From positions 597,376 through 661,375 of the forward strand of contig JAQTNH010000001.1 of the NCBI GenBank assembly GCA_028713895.1: DNA of 64,000 nucleotides, written 5' to 3'. Below the pieces are notes generated by a model that was given only the letters and a program-made list of their open reading frames with translations, had not been told where the DNA came from and searched no databases. Below are positions 1 to 9,575 of this stretch, piece by piece. This DNA is from Candidatus Nanoarchaeia archaeon. GTDB taxonomy: Archaea; Nanobdellota; Nanobdellia; CSSed11-243R1. Position 1 is the first letter of the stretch. Each line of letters starts with the position of its first letter. The position numbers were made by a program, and so were the translations under genes.

Positions 1-3000
1 CATTCAGCAGTAATACAATAAATTCAACTACAGCCTCTTCAGGTGTTGTACTGAGCTATAACTCAACAAACAACTCTTTTACGAATGACAGTGTTAATAT
101 GACTTCGCCGTATTATAACTTTTATACCGATAACGGAACTCTTACTGTTGTCAACAATATGCTGATTGGAGATGTTCGCTCAAGCTTTTTTATGGGTGAT
201 GACGCATTCCTTATGATTACACAAGCAACAGCTCCTGCTGGCGGAGACCCAGCAGGTTACACGAACATAGGCAAGTATCTCAATATAACAAATGAAACAG
301 CCGGCTCGTGGATTTATATCAATGTTTCGTACGATGATGGGGATTTATCACCGTTAGCAATCAACAATACCACAATAAAAATTTTCAAAAATGTTTCAGG
401 CGGCTGGACTTCAGATATCGGAACCCCCAACACAATAGATGAAACACATAAAATTGTGTACGCGAACATCTCAACATTTGGAAGCATATTTGCTCCGATG
501 GGCGAACCTTTGGATGTAAGTGGCTGTCAAAACCTGACTACTGCAAATAATGTTTATGTTCTTACACAAAACCTGGTGGGGAACCTGTCAGGCGGAGCAT
601 GCATAAACATTACAGCAAATAATGTAACACTGGACTGCGCCGGCAAGAGCATAACAGGGAATGAGCCTGGGATGAATCATTTCGGGGTTTATGTAAACGG
701 TTATAATGACACAACCATCATCAACTGTATTATTACCAATTATTCATCTGGCGTCTTTATTTATTCATCTTCAAACAGCTCTATTGCCAACAACTCTGTA
801 TACAGCAACACTGAAGGTATCAGGCTTATTGGGTCCCCAAACGGCTCCATCATCAACAACTCTGTTTACCAAAGCTATAACGGCATCGATATAGACACAG
901 ATTCCAGCAATACCCTCATTGTCAACAACTCTGTTTACAGCAGCGAACAGGCAGGAATCTTGGTTAGCTCGTCTTCAAATAACACCATAACCAACAACTT
1001 GGCTTACAACAACTCACAGTATGGCATTGCAGTCCAGCTTTATTCAGCCAATAATACATTAGCCGACAACTCAGTTTACAACAACTCACAGCATGGCATC
1101 GTCTTCTATTTGGCCACAAATAACCATTTAACCAACAACTCAGCTTACAACAACTCACAGTATGGCATTGCTTTTGAGTCTGGTTCTGATAACAACACTT
1201 TGACTAACAATAACGCGTCTTTCAATACAGTATGGGACTTTTATTCAACAGACAGCCTGGGCAATAACATAACAAACCTTACCACAAACAACACAATTTC
1301 AAGCTTTACATATTCAGGAAATATTTCGCTTAAAAGTTCAGACGGGTCAGGCAGACCAGACTTGGCAGAGTACCAAAACATCGGGCGCTATCTTAACATA
1401 ACAAATGGAAGCGCAGCCGCCTGGATTTACCTGAACATATCCTATACTGATGCGGGCATTATCCTGGTAAATGAGTCCTCTTTGCGGATATTCAAGAACG
1501 CCTCAGGAAACTGGAGCCAGAGCCTTAACCTTACAGGAACGCTGACAAGCGGGGTTAATGAGACTGCAAATTATGTTTATGCAAACATCTCAAACTTCAG
1601 CAGCGTGTTCGCGCCCATGGGAGAAAAGCTTCCAACTGCGTTCTATCTGATAAATGTAAACGATACAAATCACAACATAACCGCGAAATACTCTGCCAAC
1701 ATCATGAATGCAGACGGATTATCATACTGCGCTATTGAGCACAACAACACAGGCTCGTTTGCAAATACAAGCTTTACTGCGCTCAGCGGAACATCTGTCT
1801 GGTGCAACATTACAATCATCAACAATAATTCAAATAACACAAACATAACATGGTATGTTTGGGCAAACGATTCAACTGAAACCTGGGCGCGTTCAGATGC
1901 ACAATCATTTTTAACGACCAACACTGCGCCTGTTTTGACATCAGCCTCGTCGAATGTCACAAACATAACAGAAGGGACTGCGGTCGGGCTTTTGAGTTCA
2001 GGCGCAGATGATGGCAATGCTGACAGCCTGAGGCTTGAATGCGGATACTCCAACGGAGCAGTTGATGCCTGCGCCGGAACGTACGGCTCTGGAGAGAGGA
2101 CATGCACGTTAGCGTGGCCATACGAAGACAATAATAACCACACCCTGTATTGCAGAGTAAATGACAGCTACGGAGTTTCAACACCAGATTTTGAATTTAA
2201 CATTACAGGGTATGCGTCTTACTTCAGGATAGTTTTGGTTTCGCCTTTGAATGACTCGTATCACAACAATGCAAGCTTGTGGTTTAATATTTCTACAACC
2301 AAGAACGCCAGCGCATGCCTGGTAAGCATTGACGGGAATGCAAACGCAACAATGGGCAACTCAACTCCAACAGCATGGTACAATTATACAACAGGGCTCT
2401 CAGGGAGCAGCCATAATGTTTCGTTCTGGTGCAACAAATCTTACAGCCCTGATGAGAATGACAGCAAAACAGCATATTTCACAGTTGATTTGACAGCGCC
2501 AGTTATTAATATTACTTTGCCAGCAGGCGGCTCAACATCCACAACAGAAGATGTTGCCATGCATGCAACTGTTAACGAGCCTGCATCAACCTGCAGGGTT
2601 GAGACAGATGGCGACGACAATACAACAATGACAAATTCATCAGGAGACTGGCACGAAACAATTGAGTTACCAAACGGAGCCCATAGCGTAAAAGTCTATT
2701 GCTCTGATTTGGCTGGGAACTGGAATGCCAGCGGGACTGTCGCGTTCACTGTAGCTGTTCCGGCAACTACGGGCGGCGGCACGAGCGGCGGAGGCATTTC
2801 AGGCGACACAGTCATTTTCACATTTACGAACATACCCCTGAATGTGTACTCTTCATCAAGCTCAAGTAACCCTGCGATAGACATAACCAAGATTGTTATA
2901 AAACCAAAACAAACACTGACAGGGCAGGTAAGCGTAAAACAGCTCACCCAGAAACCAACAGAAGTCACTGAGCCCTCAAACAAGACATCCAGGTATTTCC

Positions 3001-3827
3001 TGTTCACTTCAACGAACATACCCTACACCTTGATTGTGGACGCTGAAGTGCACTTCAGGGTTTTGAAGTCATGGGTTACGCAAAATAATGTTGACCTTAG
3101 CTCAATAAAGCTGTACAGGAACTCAAACGGATGGCAGACGCTTTCAACAGAAAGCAATGGCAGCGACAGCACATACTATTATTTCAAGGCATCAACAACA
3201 GGGTTCTCATACTTTGCAATAAGCGGAAAAGCAGTCTCGGCGGCTCCTGCGCAGAACCAGACAGTAACGCCGATAATTGTCCCTGTCCCGATAGCAATAT
3301 GCGGTGACGGGGTATGCGACACATCAGAAACATCCATTGACTGCCAGGCTGACTGCCCAGGCCCGACTGCTGAAGAGCGGGAAACTGGAATTAACATACT
3401 AGTTATATTTGGATTGAGCGCATTTGCATTGGTGGCCGCAGCTGTTGTTGTATTCCTGCTTGTAATACGGCCCAGACTTTTGAAACCAGCAGAGACAATG
3501 CCTGCTGTTGAAGTAAACATACTTCCTGAAAAAGAGCACATGCTTGAGGCATACATAAGAAAGACAGTGTCACAGGGGCACAGCCAGCAGGAAATCGTAA
3601 ATGCGCTTCTGGGCGCAGGCTGGACTGAGGAGCAGATAGAAGCTGCTTTTGAACTCGCAATGGTTCCCCCGCAAAAAGAAGAAGCGCTTATTGAATATGT
3701 GCAGAGGCAATTCACCCGAGGGTTTACAGAGGAACAGATAACACAAAAGATGACAGGCGTCGGATGGAGCCTAAAAGAGGCGAGACATTCGATAAAAATT
3801 GCGCAAAAAGGTTTTGAAAAGTCTTAG
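1..3827 (+). CDS. Partial surface-anchored beta-helix protein with PGF-pre-PGF-like domain
   Basis: Partial: the frame is open from base 3 with no stop, so the N-terminus and any signal peptide lie left of the window. In order I see an Asn/Ser/Thr-rich extracellular part; a right-handed beta-helix of NosD type (about bases 600-1260) built from rungs recurring as NNSVYNNSQYGI; Ig-like stretches with paired Cys; a PGF-pre-PGF-like domain (about 2820-3230, ending GFSYFAISG); a Cys motif CGDGVCD near 3300; one membrane helix (about 3395-3470) followed by basic residues; and a cytosolic tail with two copies of a ~43-residue helical motif, each with a central GW. Such proteins are cell-surface components of archaea; the ligand is unknown. 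Its stop overlaps the stop of the convergent neighbour by four bases. Confidence 0.85.
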   Translation, partial: FSSNTINSTTASSGVVLSYNSTNNSFTNDSVNMTSPYYNFYTDNGTLTVVNNMLIGDVRSSFFMGDDAFLMITQATAPAGGDPAGYTNIGKYLNITNETAGSWIYINVSYDDGDLSPLAINNTTIKIFKNVSGGWTSDIGTPNTIDETHKIVYANISTFGSIFAPMGEPLDVSGCQNLTTANNVYVLTQNLVGNLSGGACINITANNVTLDCAGKSITGNEPGMNHFGVYVNGYNDTTIINCIITNYSSGVFIYSSSNSSIANNSVYSNTEGIRLIGSPNGSIINNSVYQSYNGIDIDTDSSNTLIVNNSVYSSEQAGILVSSSSNNTITNNLAYNNSQYGIAVQLYSANNTLADNSVYNNSQHGIVFYLATNNHLTNNSAYNNSQYGIAFESGSDNNTLTNNNASFNTVWDFYSTDSLGNNITNLTTNNTISSFTYSGNISLKSSDGSGRPDLAEYQNIGRYLNITNGSAAAWIYLNISYTDAGIILVNESSLRIFKNASGNWSQSLNLTGTLTSGVNETANYVYANISNFSSVFAPMGEKLPTAFYLINVNDTNHNITAKYSANIMNADGLSYCAIEHNNTGSFANTSFTALSGTSVWCNITIINNNSNNTNITWYVWANDSTETWARSDAQSFLTTNTAPVLTSASSNVTNITEGTAVGLLSSGADDGNADSLRLECGYSNGAVDACAGTYGSGERTCTLAWPYEDNNNHTLYCRVNDSYGVSTPDFEFNITGYASYFRIVLVSPLNDSYHNNASLWFNISTTKNASACLVSIDGNANATMGNSTPTAWYNYTTGLSGSSHNVSFWCNKSYSPDENDSKTAYFTVDLTAPVINITLPAGGSTSTTEDVAMHATVNEPASTCRVETDGDDNTTMTNSSGDWHETIELPNGAHSVKVYCSDLAGNWNASGTVAFTVAVPATTGGGTSGGGISGDTVIFTFTNIPLNVYSSSSSSNPAIDITKIVIKPKQTLTGQVSVKQLTQKPTEVTEPSNKTSRYFLFTSTNIPYTLIVDAEVHFRVLKSWVTQNNVDLSSIKLYRNSNGWQTLSTESNGSDSTYYYFKASTTGFSYFAISGKAVSAAPAQNQTVTPIIVPVPIAICGDGVCDTSETSIDCQADCPGPTAEERETGINILVIFGLSAFALVAAAVVVFLLVIRPRLLKPAETMPAVEVNILPEKEHMLEAYIRKTVSQGHSQQEIVNALLGAGWTEEQIEAAFELAMVPPQKEEALIEYVQRQFTRGFTEEQITQKMTGVGWSLKEARHSIKIAQKGFEKS

Positions 3828-4654
3828 GTAGTGTGGAATTCCACTATATCCTCGTCTTCGAGAACAAAGTTCAGCCCCACCTGCCGCTCCCTGATGTTGC
3901 TTTTGTTGCGGATTATTTTTGCATATTTAAGGCGCTCTACAAAGTGCTTGTGGATTTCATTCCCAAGCAGCTCAACTGTCGAGCCCTTTCGCAGTGCAAC
4001 CGGGCGCTTTTCAGGGGGCTTTCCCGGAACTTTTGTGAACACCTTAATCAAGCCGAGCATGTTCCATATCTTTTCAGGAATGTTCGCATCATTTGATGTT
4101 ATTACTATGTACGGGCGGTTGCTGATGTCAATCTCTGACTTAATCAGCTGCAAATCAGAGTCGTTGCGTATCACAAAACAAAGCGCGTCTGCAGTGAAGA
4201 TTATTCCGCGGAACTCGCCTTTCTTTTCGTAAAACCCCTTGTAGATGGAAGGTATCTCTATCATCTGGATGAGAACTCCTTTGTAATTGAGCATCCCGAC
4301 TTCTGCGGTTTTTGTCTCAAATGGAAGCTCAGTTGATGCGATGTTTTTGTTGCAGAGCGCGTTCAGAAGATAACTTTTGCCGACATTTGGCGGGCCGAGC
4401 AGGACAACCTGTGCAGCACCCTCTTTCTTGATGCTTGGGCGCGCAGCCCCTTTCTTTTTCTTTGCTTCTATAACCATCTCCTTCCTAAGGAGCGAAATTT
4501 TCCTGCGTATCTCCCCAATCACTTTTTGGGAGCATTTGTGCTTTGGAATCACCCCGAGCATTGCCTCAAGAATCCTTATTTTTTCCTCCCTGCTCTTTGC
4601 TGCGCTATAATCACTCTGCAAGGTGTAATACGCTGTAGGAAGGTTTGCTGCCAT
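3824..4654 (-). CDS. DRG/OBG-like TGS-domain GTPase homologue with degenerate G motifs
   Basis: 276 aa. A helical N-terminus (1-80) precedes a G domain with P-loop GPPNVGKS (87-94), then a C-terminal TGS-like domain (about 203-276). The order matches the archaeal DRG family, translation-associated GTPases that bind ribosomes or tRNA. Two motifs deviate: where DRG has DLPG there is EIPS (132-135), and where NKxD is expected there is TSND (187-190). It may therefore bind nucleotide weakly or not hydrolyse it. It is the last gene of a minus-strand string and follows DUF1624 after three bases. Family placement is from motif order, not from a search. Confidence 0.75.
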   Translation of the reverse strand: MAANLPTAYYTLQSDYSAAKSREEKIRILEAMLGVIPKHKCSQKVIGEIRRKISLLRKEMVIEAKKKKGAARPSIKKEGAAQVVLLGPPNVGKSYLLNALCNKNIASTELPFETKTAEVGMLNYKGVLIQMIEIPSIYKGFYEKKGEFRGIIFTADALCFVIRNDSDLQLIKSEIDISNRPYIVITSNDANIPEKIWNMLGLIKVFTKVPGKPPEKRPVALRKGSTVELLGNEIHKHFVERLKYAKIIRNKSNIRERQVGLNFVLEDEDIVEFHTT

Positions 4655-4657
4655 GGA

Positions 4658-5386
4658 TTATAACCAGAACTGTTTTATTATAAAGATTGCCCCAAAAATT
4701 AAAATGATGTGCAGGAAGTAAATGATTAATGAGTACCTGCCAAGAAATGCAAGAGCATTCCGCAGCGGAATTTCGGGCACTTTGAGTTTAAGCCTTCCAT
4801 TCGGGATAAATGCATTGCCAACAAATATTCCCAATAGTATAACCCCGAACCACGGAAGGATTGGGAAAAAGTCAAGAGTGGACATCCCCCAGAACCTGAA
4901 TCCGAGCAGCATGAACCACGGAACATTCAGCGTTATGTTGTAAAATGCCGTGCCTAACGCCAGCAGGACAGCGCCCAAAACCAAATTTAATTTTTTATAC
5001 GGCAGGAACGGGATTGCAAGAATTATGCCGACACCTATGAAATGCAGAATCCCGAAGTAAACGAATGCATCGGGGTAAAGGAGATATGTCAGGGCTGTTA
5101 TTATGGCGCCGCAGCCAAAGACAGCCAATCCCCGTTGTATGTATTTAAAAACGTAATCATGATTTTTTTTGTTCACCCGCGAAAAGCTGAGAGTCAGAGA
5201 TACGCCGACAAGAAAGATGAATATTGTTGCGGTGGTGTAGGCAAATGCACGCCAAAATCCTGTATTAATCTGAGTGTAGCTTATCAGGCCTGAAAGGTTA
5301 AGCCCCCAGAGTGTATGATAGGCAATCATCATCACTATCGCTACTCCGCGCAGCGCGTCAATCTCCCAGATACGTTTTGTTTTCAT
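4658..5386 (-). CDS. DUF1624 (HGSNAT-like) integral membrane protein
   Basis: 242 aa, with about seven hydrophobic helices and a short soluble N-terminus carrying the family signature IDALRGVAIVMMIAYH. DUF1624 proteins are relatives of heparan-alpha-glucosaminide N-acetyltransferase and YeiB-type acyltransferases; the His in the first helix is a candidate acyl-transfer residue. The substrate cannot be told from sequence; modification of a membrane or surface glycan is the family-based guess. The start codon overlaps the polX stop by four bases (ATGA), so the two are probably translationally coupled. Confidence 0.8.
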   Translation of the reverse strand: MKTKRIWEIDALRGVAIVMMIAYHTLWGLNLSGLISYTQINTGFWRAFAYTTATIFIFLVGVSLTLSFSRVNKKNHDYVFKYIQRGLAVFGCGAIITALTYLLYPDAFVYFGILHFIGVGIILAIPFLPYKKLNLVLGAVLLALGTAFYNITLNVPWFMLLGFRFWGMSTLDFFPILPWFGVILLGIFVGNAFIPNGRLKLKVPEIPLRNALAFLGRYSLIIYFLHIILIFGAIFIIKQFWL

Positions 5387-7095
5387 CGCTTGATCCTCTT
5401 TAACAATTCATTCAGTGAAAGCGTGTTAAGAATGTCTTTTTTTGTGCACCATGCGCGGCGCGCTGTCGAGACTCCATACTCCATTAAATCTAACTGGTTC
5501 ACTGCATGGGCGTCTGTTCCGATTGGAATCTGTAGTCCTGCGTCTTTTGCAGCGCGTGTATTCACATCGCTCAAATCAAGCCGTATGGGCGCAGCATTGG
5601 ATTCAAGAAAAATATTGTTTGCCTTTGCAGCCGTGAAAACCTTTTCAAAGTCAAGCTCATATCCCGGGCGTTTGTTGATTTTGCGCCCGGTTGGATGGCA
5701 GATTATGTTAACATACCTGTTTTCCATCGCCTTAATCATGCGCTTTGTCATTTCCTCTTTTGTGTGCTGCATTCCCTGGTGTATTGAGGCAAGAACAATG
5801 TCAAACTCGCTGAGCATCGCTGCATCTGCGAACAGCTCGCCATCCATTTTTATATCAACCTCTGCGCCGTGAAGTATAGGAAAATTAAGTTTTTTTCTTG
5901 CTGCATCAATCTCCTTTTGCTGCCGCTTCAGTTTTGCCATTGTCAAGCCATTGGCTATGCCTACAGGGCTAACATGATCTGTGATTGCACAATAGCTATA
6001 TCCACGAGCTTTGCATGTGCGGACCATCTCCTCAACAGTGTTCTCTGCATCACTGTAATTCGTGTGCATGTGCAGGTCGCCTTTGATATCTTTTAGTTCA
6101 ACAAGCTGAGGTAACTCGTGTTTAAGCGCCGCTTCAACCTCTCCGCGGTTCTCGCGTATCTCAGGCGGCGGCGTCTGCATTCCAAGCTTGCTGTAAATCT
6201 CGTCTTCAGTTTTTCCTGCAATGCGTTTTGTTCCCCTGAACAGTCCGTACTCGCTGAGCTTGTAGCCTTTTGATATTGCAATGCGGCGTACAGCAACGTT
6301 GTGGTCCTTTGAGCCGATGAAGTACTGAAGCGCAGAGCCAAACTCGCCAGGCGGAAGGACCCTGCAGTCAACCTGCATGTCCTCGTAAACAACTGTGGAT
6401 TTTGTTTCGCCTTTTGCAATCACGCGTTTGACTTTTGGCAGCGAAGTAAACAAGTTCATCACTTTTTTTGGGTTGGATGTCGTGACAAGAATATCAATGT
6501 CACCAATTGTTTCCTTGCGGCGCGCAATTGAGCCAGCAATTTCCGCACGCAATATGTACGACTGCTTTTGGAGCAGTGCAATAATTTCGCGCGCCAATGG
6601 AAGCGCATAGCCGATGAGCTTTCGTTCGCCAGAAGCCTGCGTGAACTGTATCGCCTTTAGAATATTTTCTTCTGTCTTTTTGCGCATTCCAGGGAGCTTT
6701 TGAATCTTTCCTTCCATAGCTGCCTGTTCCAAGTCGCCAAGATTCTTTATCTTTAATTTTTTGTACAGCAGCATTATTTTTTTAGGACCTAATCCTTCAA
6801 CATTGCTGAGGGATTCAATATCAATAGGTGTGCTTTTTTTCAGTTCGTCATATTTTTTAATTTTCCCTGTCCTGATGAATTCCTCAATGTGGCTGGCTAT
6901 TGTTTTTCCAACACCAGGAATCTCCATAAGGGCTTTTGTTCCGCCGCGCCTGTAAACATCCTCCAAGTTTTCAGAAAGGGACTCTATGGTTCTTGCTGCT
7001 TTGCTGTATGCTATTGGCTCCCACTTAATGTTTTTTATCTCGAGCATCTCGGAAATCCTATATAATATGGCTGCGATTTCCTGATTTACTGCCAT
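5383..7095 (-). CDS. polX: DNA polymerase/3'-5' exonuclease PolX
   Basis: 570 aa from the ATG that overlaps the dcd stop as TGATG. N-terminal helix-hairpin-helix domains (motifs near residues 58-70 and 98-106) lead to a family X nucleotidyltransferase domain with GS at about 188-189 and catalytic Asp at about 199, 201 and 243. A C-terminal PHP domain follows, opening GDLHMHTNYSD at about 340-349 with its metal-binding His residues. Bacterial PolX enzymes of this layout fill gaps in base excision repair, and the PHP part gives 3'-5' exonuclease/phosphoesterase activity. The length is normal. The architecture is bacterial-type and shared with some small-genome archaea. Confidence 0.93.
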   Translation of the reverse strand: MAVNQEIAAILYRISEMLEIKNIKWEPIAYSKAARTIESLSENLEDVYRRGGTKALMEIPGVGKTIASHIEEFIRTGKIKKYDELKKSTPIDIESLSNVEGLGPKKIMLLYKKLKIKNLGDLEQAAMEGKIQKLPGMRKKTEENILKAIQFTQASGERKLIGYALPLAREIIALLQKQSYILRAEIAGSIARRKETIGDIDILVTTSNPKKVMNLFTSLPKVKRVIAKGETKSTVVYEDMQVDCRVLPPGEFGSALQYFIGSKDHNVAVRRIAISKGYKLSEYGLFRGTKRIAGKTEDEIYSKLGMQTPPPEIRENRGEVEAALKHELPQLVELKDIKGDLHMHTNYSDAENTVEEMVRTCKARGYSYCAITDHVSPVGIANGLTMAKLKRQQKEIDAARKKLNFPILHGAEVDIKMDGELFADAAMLSEFDIVLASIHQGMQHTKEEMTKRMIKAMENRYVNIICHPTGRKINKRPGYELDFEKVFTAAKANNIFLESNAAPIRLDLSDVNTRAAKDAGLQIPIGTDAHAVNQLDLMEYGVSTARRAWCTKKDILNTLSLNELLKRIKR

Positions 7096-7598
7096 CAAAG
7101 CACCTGGTTTTTGAACTTTCCAGTTAACTTTCCCCTGCCTTCAGTGCGCTCCAGAACGAGCTGAACAATGCGTTCGCCTGCCTTTATTGCAAGAGGGTGC
7201 GGACCCAAGTTAAACATTTCAAGAACCTGGCGGTTTTCAGAGCCTGGCTGGACAAAACTTGCGGTCATGTGGATTGTCAAGCCCAGCCGTGCAAATCTAC
7301 TGCGCCCCTGAAGCCAGCCGCAGATATTTTCAGGAAGCTTTATCTTCTCCTTTGTGATTCCAATAACAAAGTCTCCCGGGCGGATTATTATCTCTTCTGC
7401 TGTAATCTTTTTTGTGTACCTCTTGAAATCAGTTCCTTCAGTTACGCGGATAGACTTGCTGTCAGGAGGATAAAGCCTGAATTCGTTGCCAAGCGAGAGG
7501 TCAATTGAGCCAGGGCCTATTTGGTCCATTTTTAGCGGAGTTATCTTTACTATGCCCTTTTTTATCATGTCAATCAAAACTGTTTTTGCAATCACCAT
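7095..7598 (-). CDS. dcd: dCTP deaminase
   Basis: 167 aa, dUTPase-superfamily trimer type. Visible family signatures are the N-terminal PGSIDLSLGNEF segment, GRSRFARLGL with its nucleotide-binding Arg/Ser, and the active-site stretch VQPGSENRQVLEMFN, whose Glu is the expected catalytic base. The enzyme converts dCTP to dUTP for thymidylate synthesis. Some archaeal homologues also hydrolyse dUTP to dUMP, which cannot be decided here. The gene is coupled on both sides: one-base overlap with sua5 upstream and with polX downstream, which puts nucleotide-pool control next to a repair polymerase. Confidence 0.9.
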   Translation of the reverse strand: MVIAKTVLIDMIKKGIVKITPLKMDQIGPGSIDLSLGNEFRLYPPDSKSIRVTEGTDFKRYTKKITAEEIIIRPGDFVIGITKEKIKLPENICGWLQGRSRFARLGLTIHMTASFVQPGSENRQVLEMFNLGPHPLAIKAGERIVQLVLERTEGRGKLTGKFKNQVL

Positions 7599-8200
7599 TA
7601 TTTCACCTCAAGCGCTGCTTTGATTTTTGATTTGGGAACAGCGCCTTCGCGCAAGACCCTTACTTTTTTGTCCTGAACCATGACAACTGTTGAAGGAAGC
7701 CTGTGCGGCAGATTTCCTGCATCAAGAATAGCGTCCACCTTCCCTGAGAACTGCTCCAATTCTTCAGAATCATAAATTGGCTCGTCCCCTGTAATATTTG
7801 CAGATGTTGATACGATTGGATTACCGACTTCAGAAGCAAGCAGGCGGGCGACATTGTTCTCGCTGATGCGGAAATTGAACCATTCAAGTTTTCCTTTTCC
7901 CGGAACAGCAAGAGTGAGCGGGCCTGGCATGAATTTGTTTACAAGCAGTTCAGCAACCTCATTCACTTTTCCGTATTTTTTTGCAGTTTCCAAATCAGGG
8001 ACAATGCATATCATCGGCTTGTTTTTCTGGCGCTTTTTTATTTCGTAAATATGCTCGACAGCCTCTTTGTTTGTGAAATCGCATCCAATTCCATAAGAAC
8101 TCTCGCTTGGGTAAATCACGATTGCGCCCTCTTTCATCGCTTTTGCAACGACTTTTATGTTTTCGCGCGTAGGCGTTAAAATTACTGTGACTTTATCCAA
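7598..8200 (-). CDS. sua5: Threonylcarbamoyl-AMP synthase (Sua5/YrdC)
   Basis: 200 aa, a single YrdC domain without the C-terminal Sua5 extension. The KKRQKNKP segment and STSANITGDEP match the ATP/bicarbonate/threonine-binding motifs of the family. It makes threonylcarbamoyl-AMP, the donor for t6A at position 37 of ANN-decoding tRNAs. It directly follows kae1 with a 19-base overlap, so the enzymes for both t6A steps are encoded in one transcript. Overlapping stop/start with dcd continues the operon. Confidence 0.94.
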   Translation of the reverse strand: MDKVTVILTPTRENIKVVAKAMKEGAIVIYPSESSYGIGCDFTNKEAVEHIYEIKKRQKNKPMICIVPDLETAKKYGKVNEVAELLVNKFMPGPLTLAVPGKGKLEWFNFRISENNVARLLASEVGNPIVSTSANITGDEPIYDSEELEQFSGKVDAILDAGNLPHRLPSTVVMVQDKKVRVLREGAVPKSKIKAALEVK

Positions 8201-9150
8201 CTAATCTCCACCTCATCTGTTCTCCATGCAGGATAAATATCTACATGCTTTTTACCCTTTCTATCCAGCAATCCAACCCATGCAATCATCGCCGCGTTGT
8301 CGCCTGCGAGTTCCATCGGTATTGTTGAGAACTTTGCGCTTCGTTCTTCGCACATTATCCTGCACATCTCCTGAAGGCGCTTTGAAGCTGCGACTCCGCC
8401 TGTAAGAATCAATTCCTTTTTCTGGCAGTGAGCCATTGCGCGCTCAGTGATTTCAACAAGCATTGCAAAGCAGGTTTCAGTGAGAGAATAGCAGATGTCC
8501 TCGAGCCTGTATTTATCCAGGAGACTTTCTGCCTTTGTGAGCAGTCCGGAAAATGAAACATCCATGCCTTTTACTGAGTATGGCATCTGGATGTAATTCT
8601 TTGATTTTGCTGCGAGCTCGCCAATCTTCGGGCCTGCTGGAAAATCAATTCCCGCCTTTCTGCCGAATGTGTCAAAAAGATTTCCAATGCCAATGTCCTC
8701 TGTTTCGCCGAACACGCGGTATTTCCCATTCTCAAAAGCTATTACTTGAGTGTTTCCGCCTGAAACATAGAGCATTACAGGGTCTTCAAATTTTGAGATG
8801 AGCTTTCCGATTTCAAGATGCGCAATGCAGTGATTGACTTCAACAATCGGAAGCTTCCACTTCTTTGATAGTTCCTCTGCCTTCTGCTTGCCGACCAACA
8901 AACATGGTGGAAGCCCCGGGCCCGAAGAGACTGCAATCAAATCAGGCTTTGTAATGTCTGCCTGAGCAAGCGCTGTCTGTATGAGCTCGTCTGCAATCAT
9001 GAGATGGTGCTCTTTTGCTTTTGCAGGCTCAATTCCCCAGCCTGTCGGAGGTATGTACATTTTTTTGATGTTTGCGAGAATCTTTCCTGCATCATCCACT
9101 AGCCCGACTCCGAAAGTGTGCGCAGTTGATTCAATTCCAAGACAAATCAT
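8182..9150 (-). CDS. kae1: KEOPS catalytic subunit Kae1 (tRNA t6A threonylcarbamoyltransferase)
   Basis: 322 aa, ASKHA fold. The metal-binding HxxxH is H107/H111 (NHCIAH), the glycine-rich YVSGGNTQV segment binds nucleotide, and a further AGDNAAM segment near residue 285 supplies the last metal ligand. It transfers the threonylcarbamoyl group to A37 of tRNA as part of the KEOPS complex. Unlike many euryarchaea, it is not fused to the Bud32 kinase; no Bud32, Cgi121 or Pcc1 is visible in this window. It overlaps the DUF5655 gene upstream by four bases. Confidence 0.95.
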   Translation of the reverse strand: MICLGIESTAHTFGVGLVDDAGKILANIKKMYIPPTGWGIEPAKAKEHHLMIADELIQTALAQADITKPDLIAVSSGPGLPPCLLVGKQKAEELSKKWKLPIVEVNHCIAHLEIGKLISKFEDPVMLYVSGGNTQVIAFENGKYRVFGETEDIGIGNLFDTFGRKAGIDFPAGPKIGELAAKSKNYIQMPYSVKGMDVSFSGLLTKAESLLDKYRLEDICYSLTETCFAMLVEITERAMAHCQKKELILTGGVAASKRLQEMCRIMCEERSAKFSTIPMELAGDNAAMIAWVGLLDRKGKKHVDIYPAWRTDEVEISWIKSQ

Positions 9151-9575
9151 TCAGTCACCGTTTTTATGTGATACCCCTTTTTAAGCCATGCAATAAGTTC
9201 AGAGTTTATCTCGTCCGTTGTTTTTATATTGAGCTCGTAAAGATATCTGTGGCTGGACATTTTTGTAAGCCGTGGCAAGCGGGAGCTCCTTATCTCATCA
9301 GGCAGTGTGAAATGCATCTTGAGCCCGTCCCTTAGCGCATAAACGCACATGAACGTATAATTTGTTGATGTTGTTACAAAATGTATGCAGCACGGAAGCG
9401 ATTCAATCCTGAAGTTCCCTATCTTCTTTTTGATTACAACCTTCAATTTGTTGTAAAGTTTTTTCGCGTAATCCCTGTTTTTAAGATGCTTTTCAACTGG
9501 ATAGTACTTACATGAATGCGGCTGATTCTTCTTTTCAAAGCGCCTTTTGCATTTGCTGCATTTCCAGAATTTCAT
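9147..9575 (-). CDS. DUF5655 protein with N-terminal zinc ribbon-like Cys cluster
   Basis: 142 aa. The N-terminus MKFWKCSKCKRRF followed by HSCKYY gives a CxxC-x(n)-HxC zinc-binding pattern. The remainder matches the DUF5655 pattern: an alpha/beta domain with a FTLPDEIRSSR segment and a C-terminal ELIAWLKKGY helix. The function of the family is unknown. It is locked between trmY (four-base overlap) and kae1 (four-base overlap), so a tRNA or nucleic-acid link is a reasonable but unproven guess. Confidence 0.75.
   Translation of the reverse strand: MKFWKCSKCKRRFEKKNQPHSCKYYPVEKHLKNRDYAKKLYNKLKVVIKKKIGNFRIESLPCCIHFVTTSTNYTFMCVYALRDGLKMHFTLPDEIRSSRLPRLTKMSSHRYLYELNIKTTDEINSELIAWLKKGYHIKTVTE

Noticed and set aside
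600..1260. Tandem DNA repeat or CRISPR-like array in the NNS-rich part
   Set aside because: The periodicity is protein-level beta-helix rungs with variable DNA; no identical repeats with unique spacers occur anywhere in the window.
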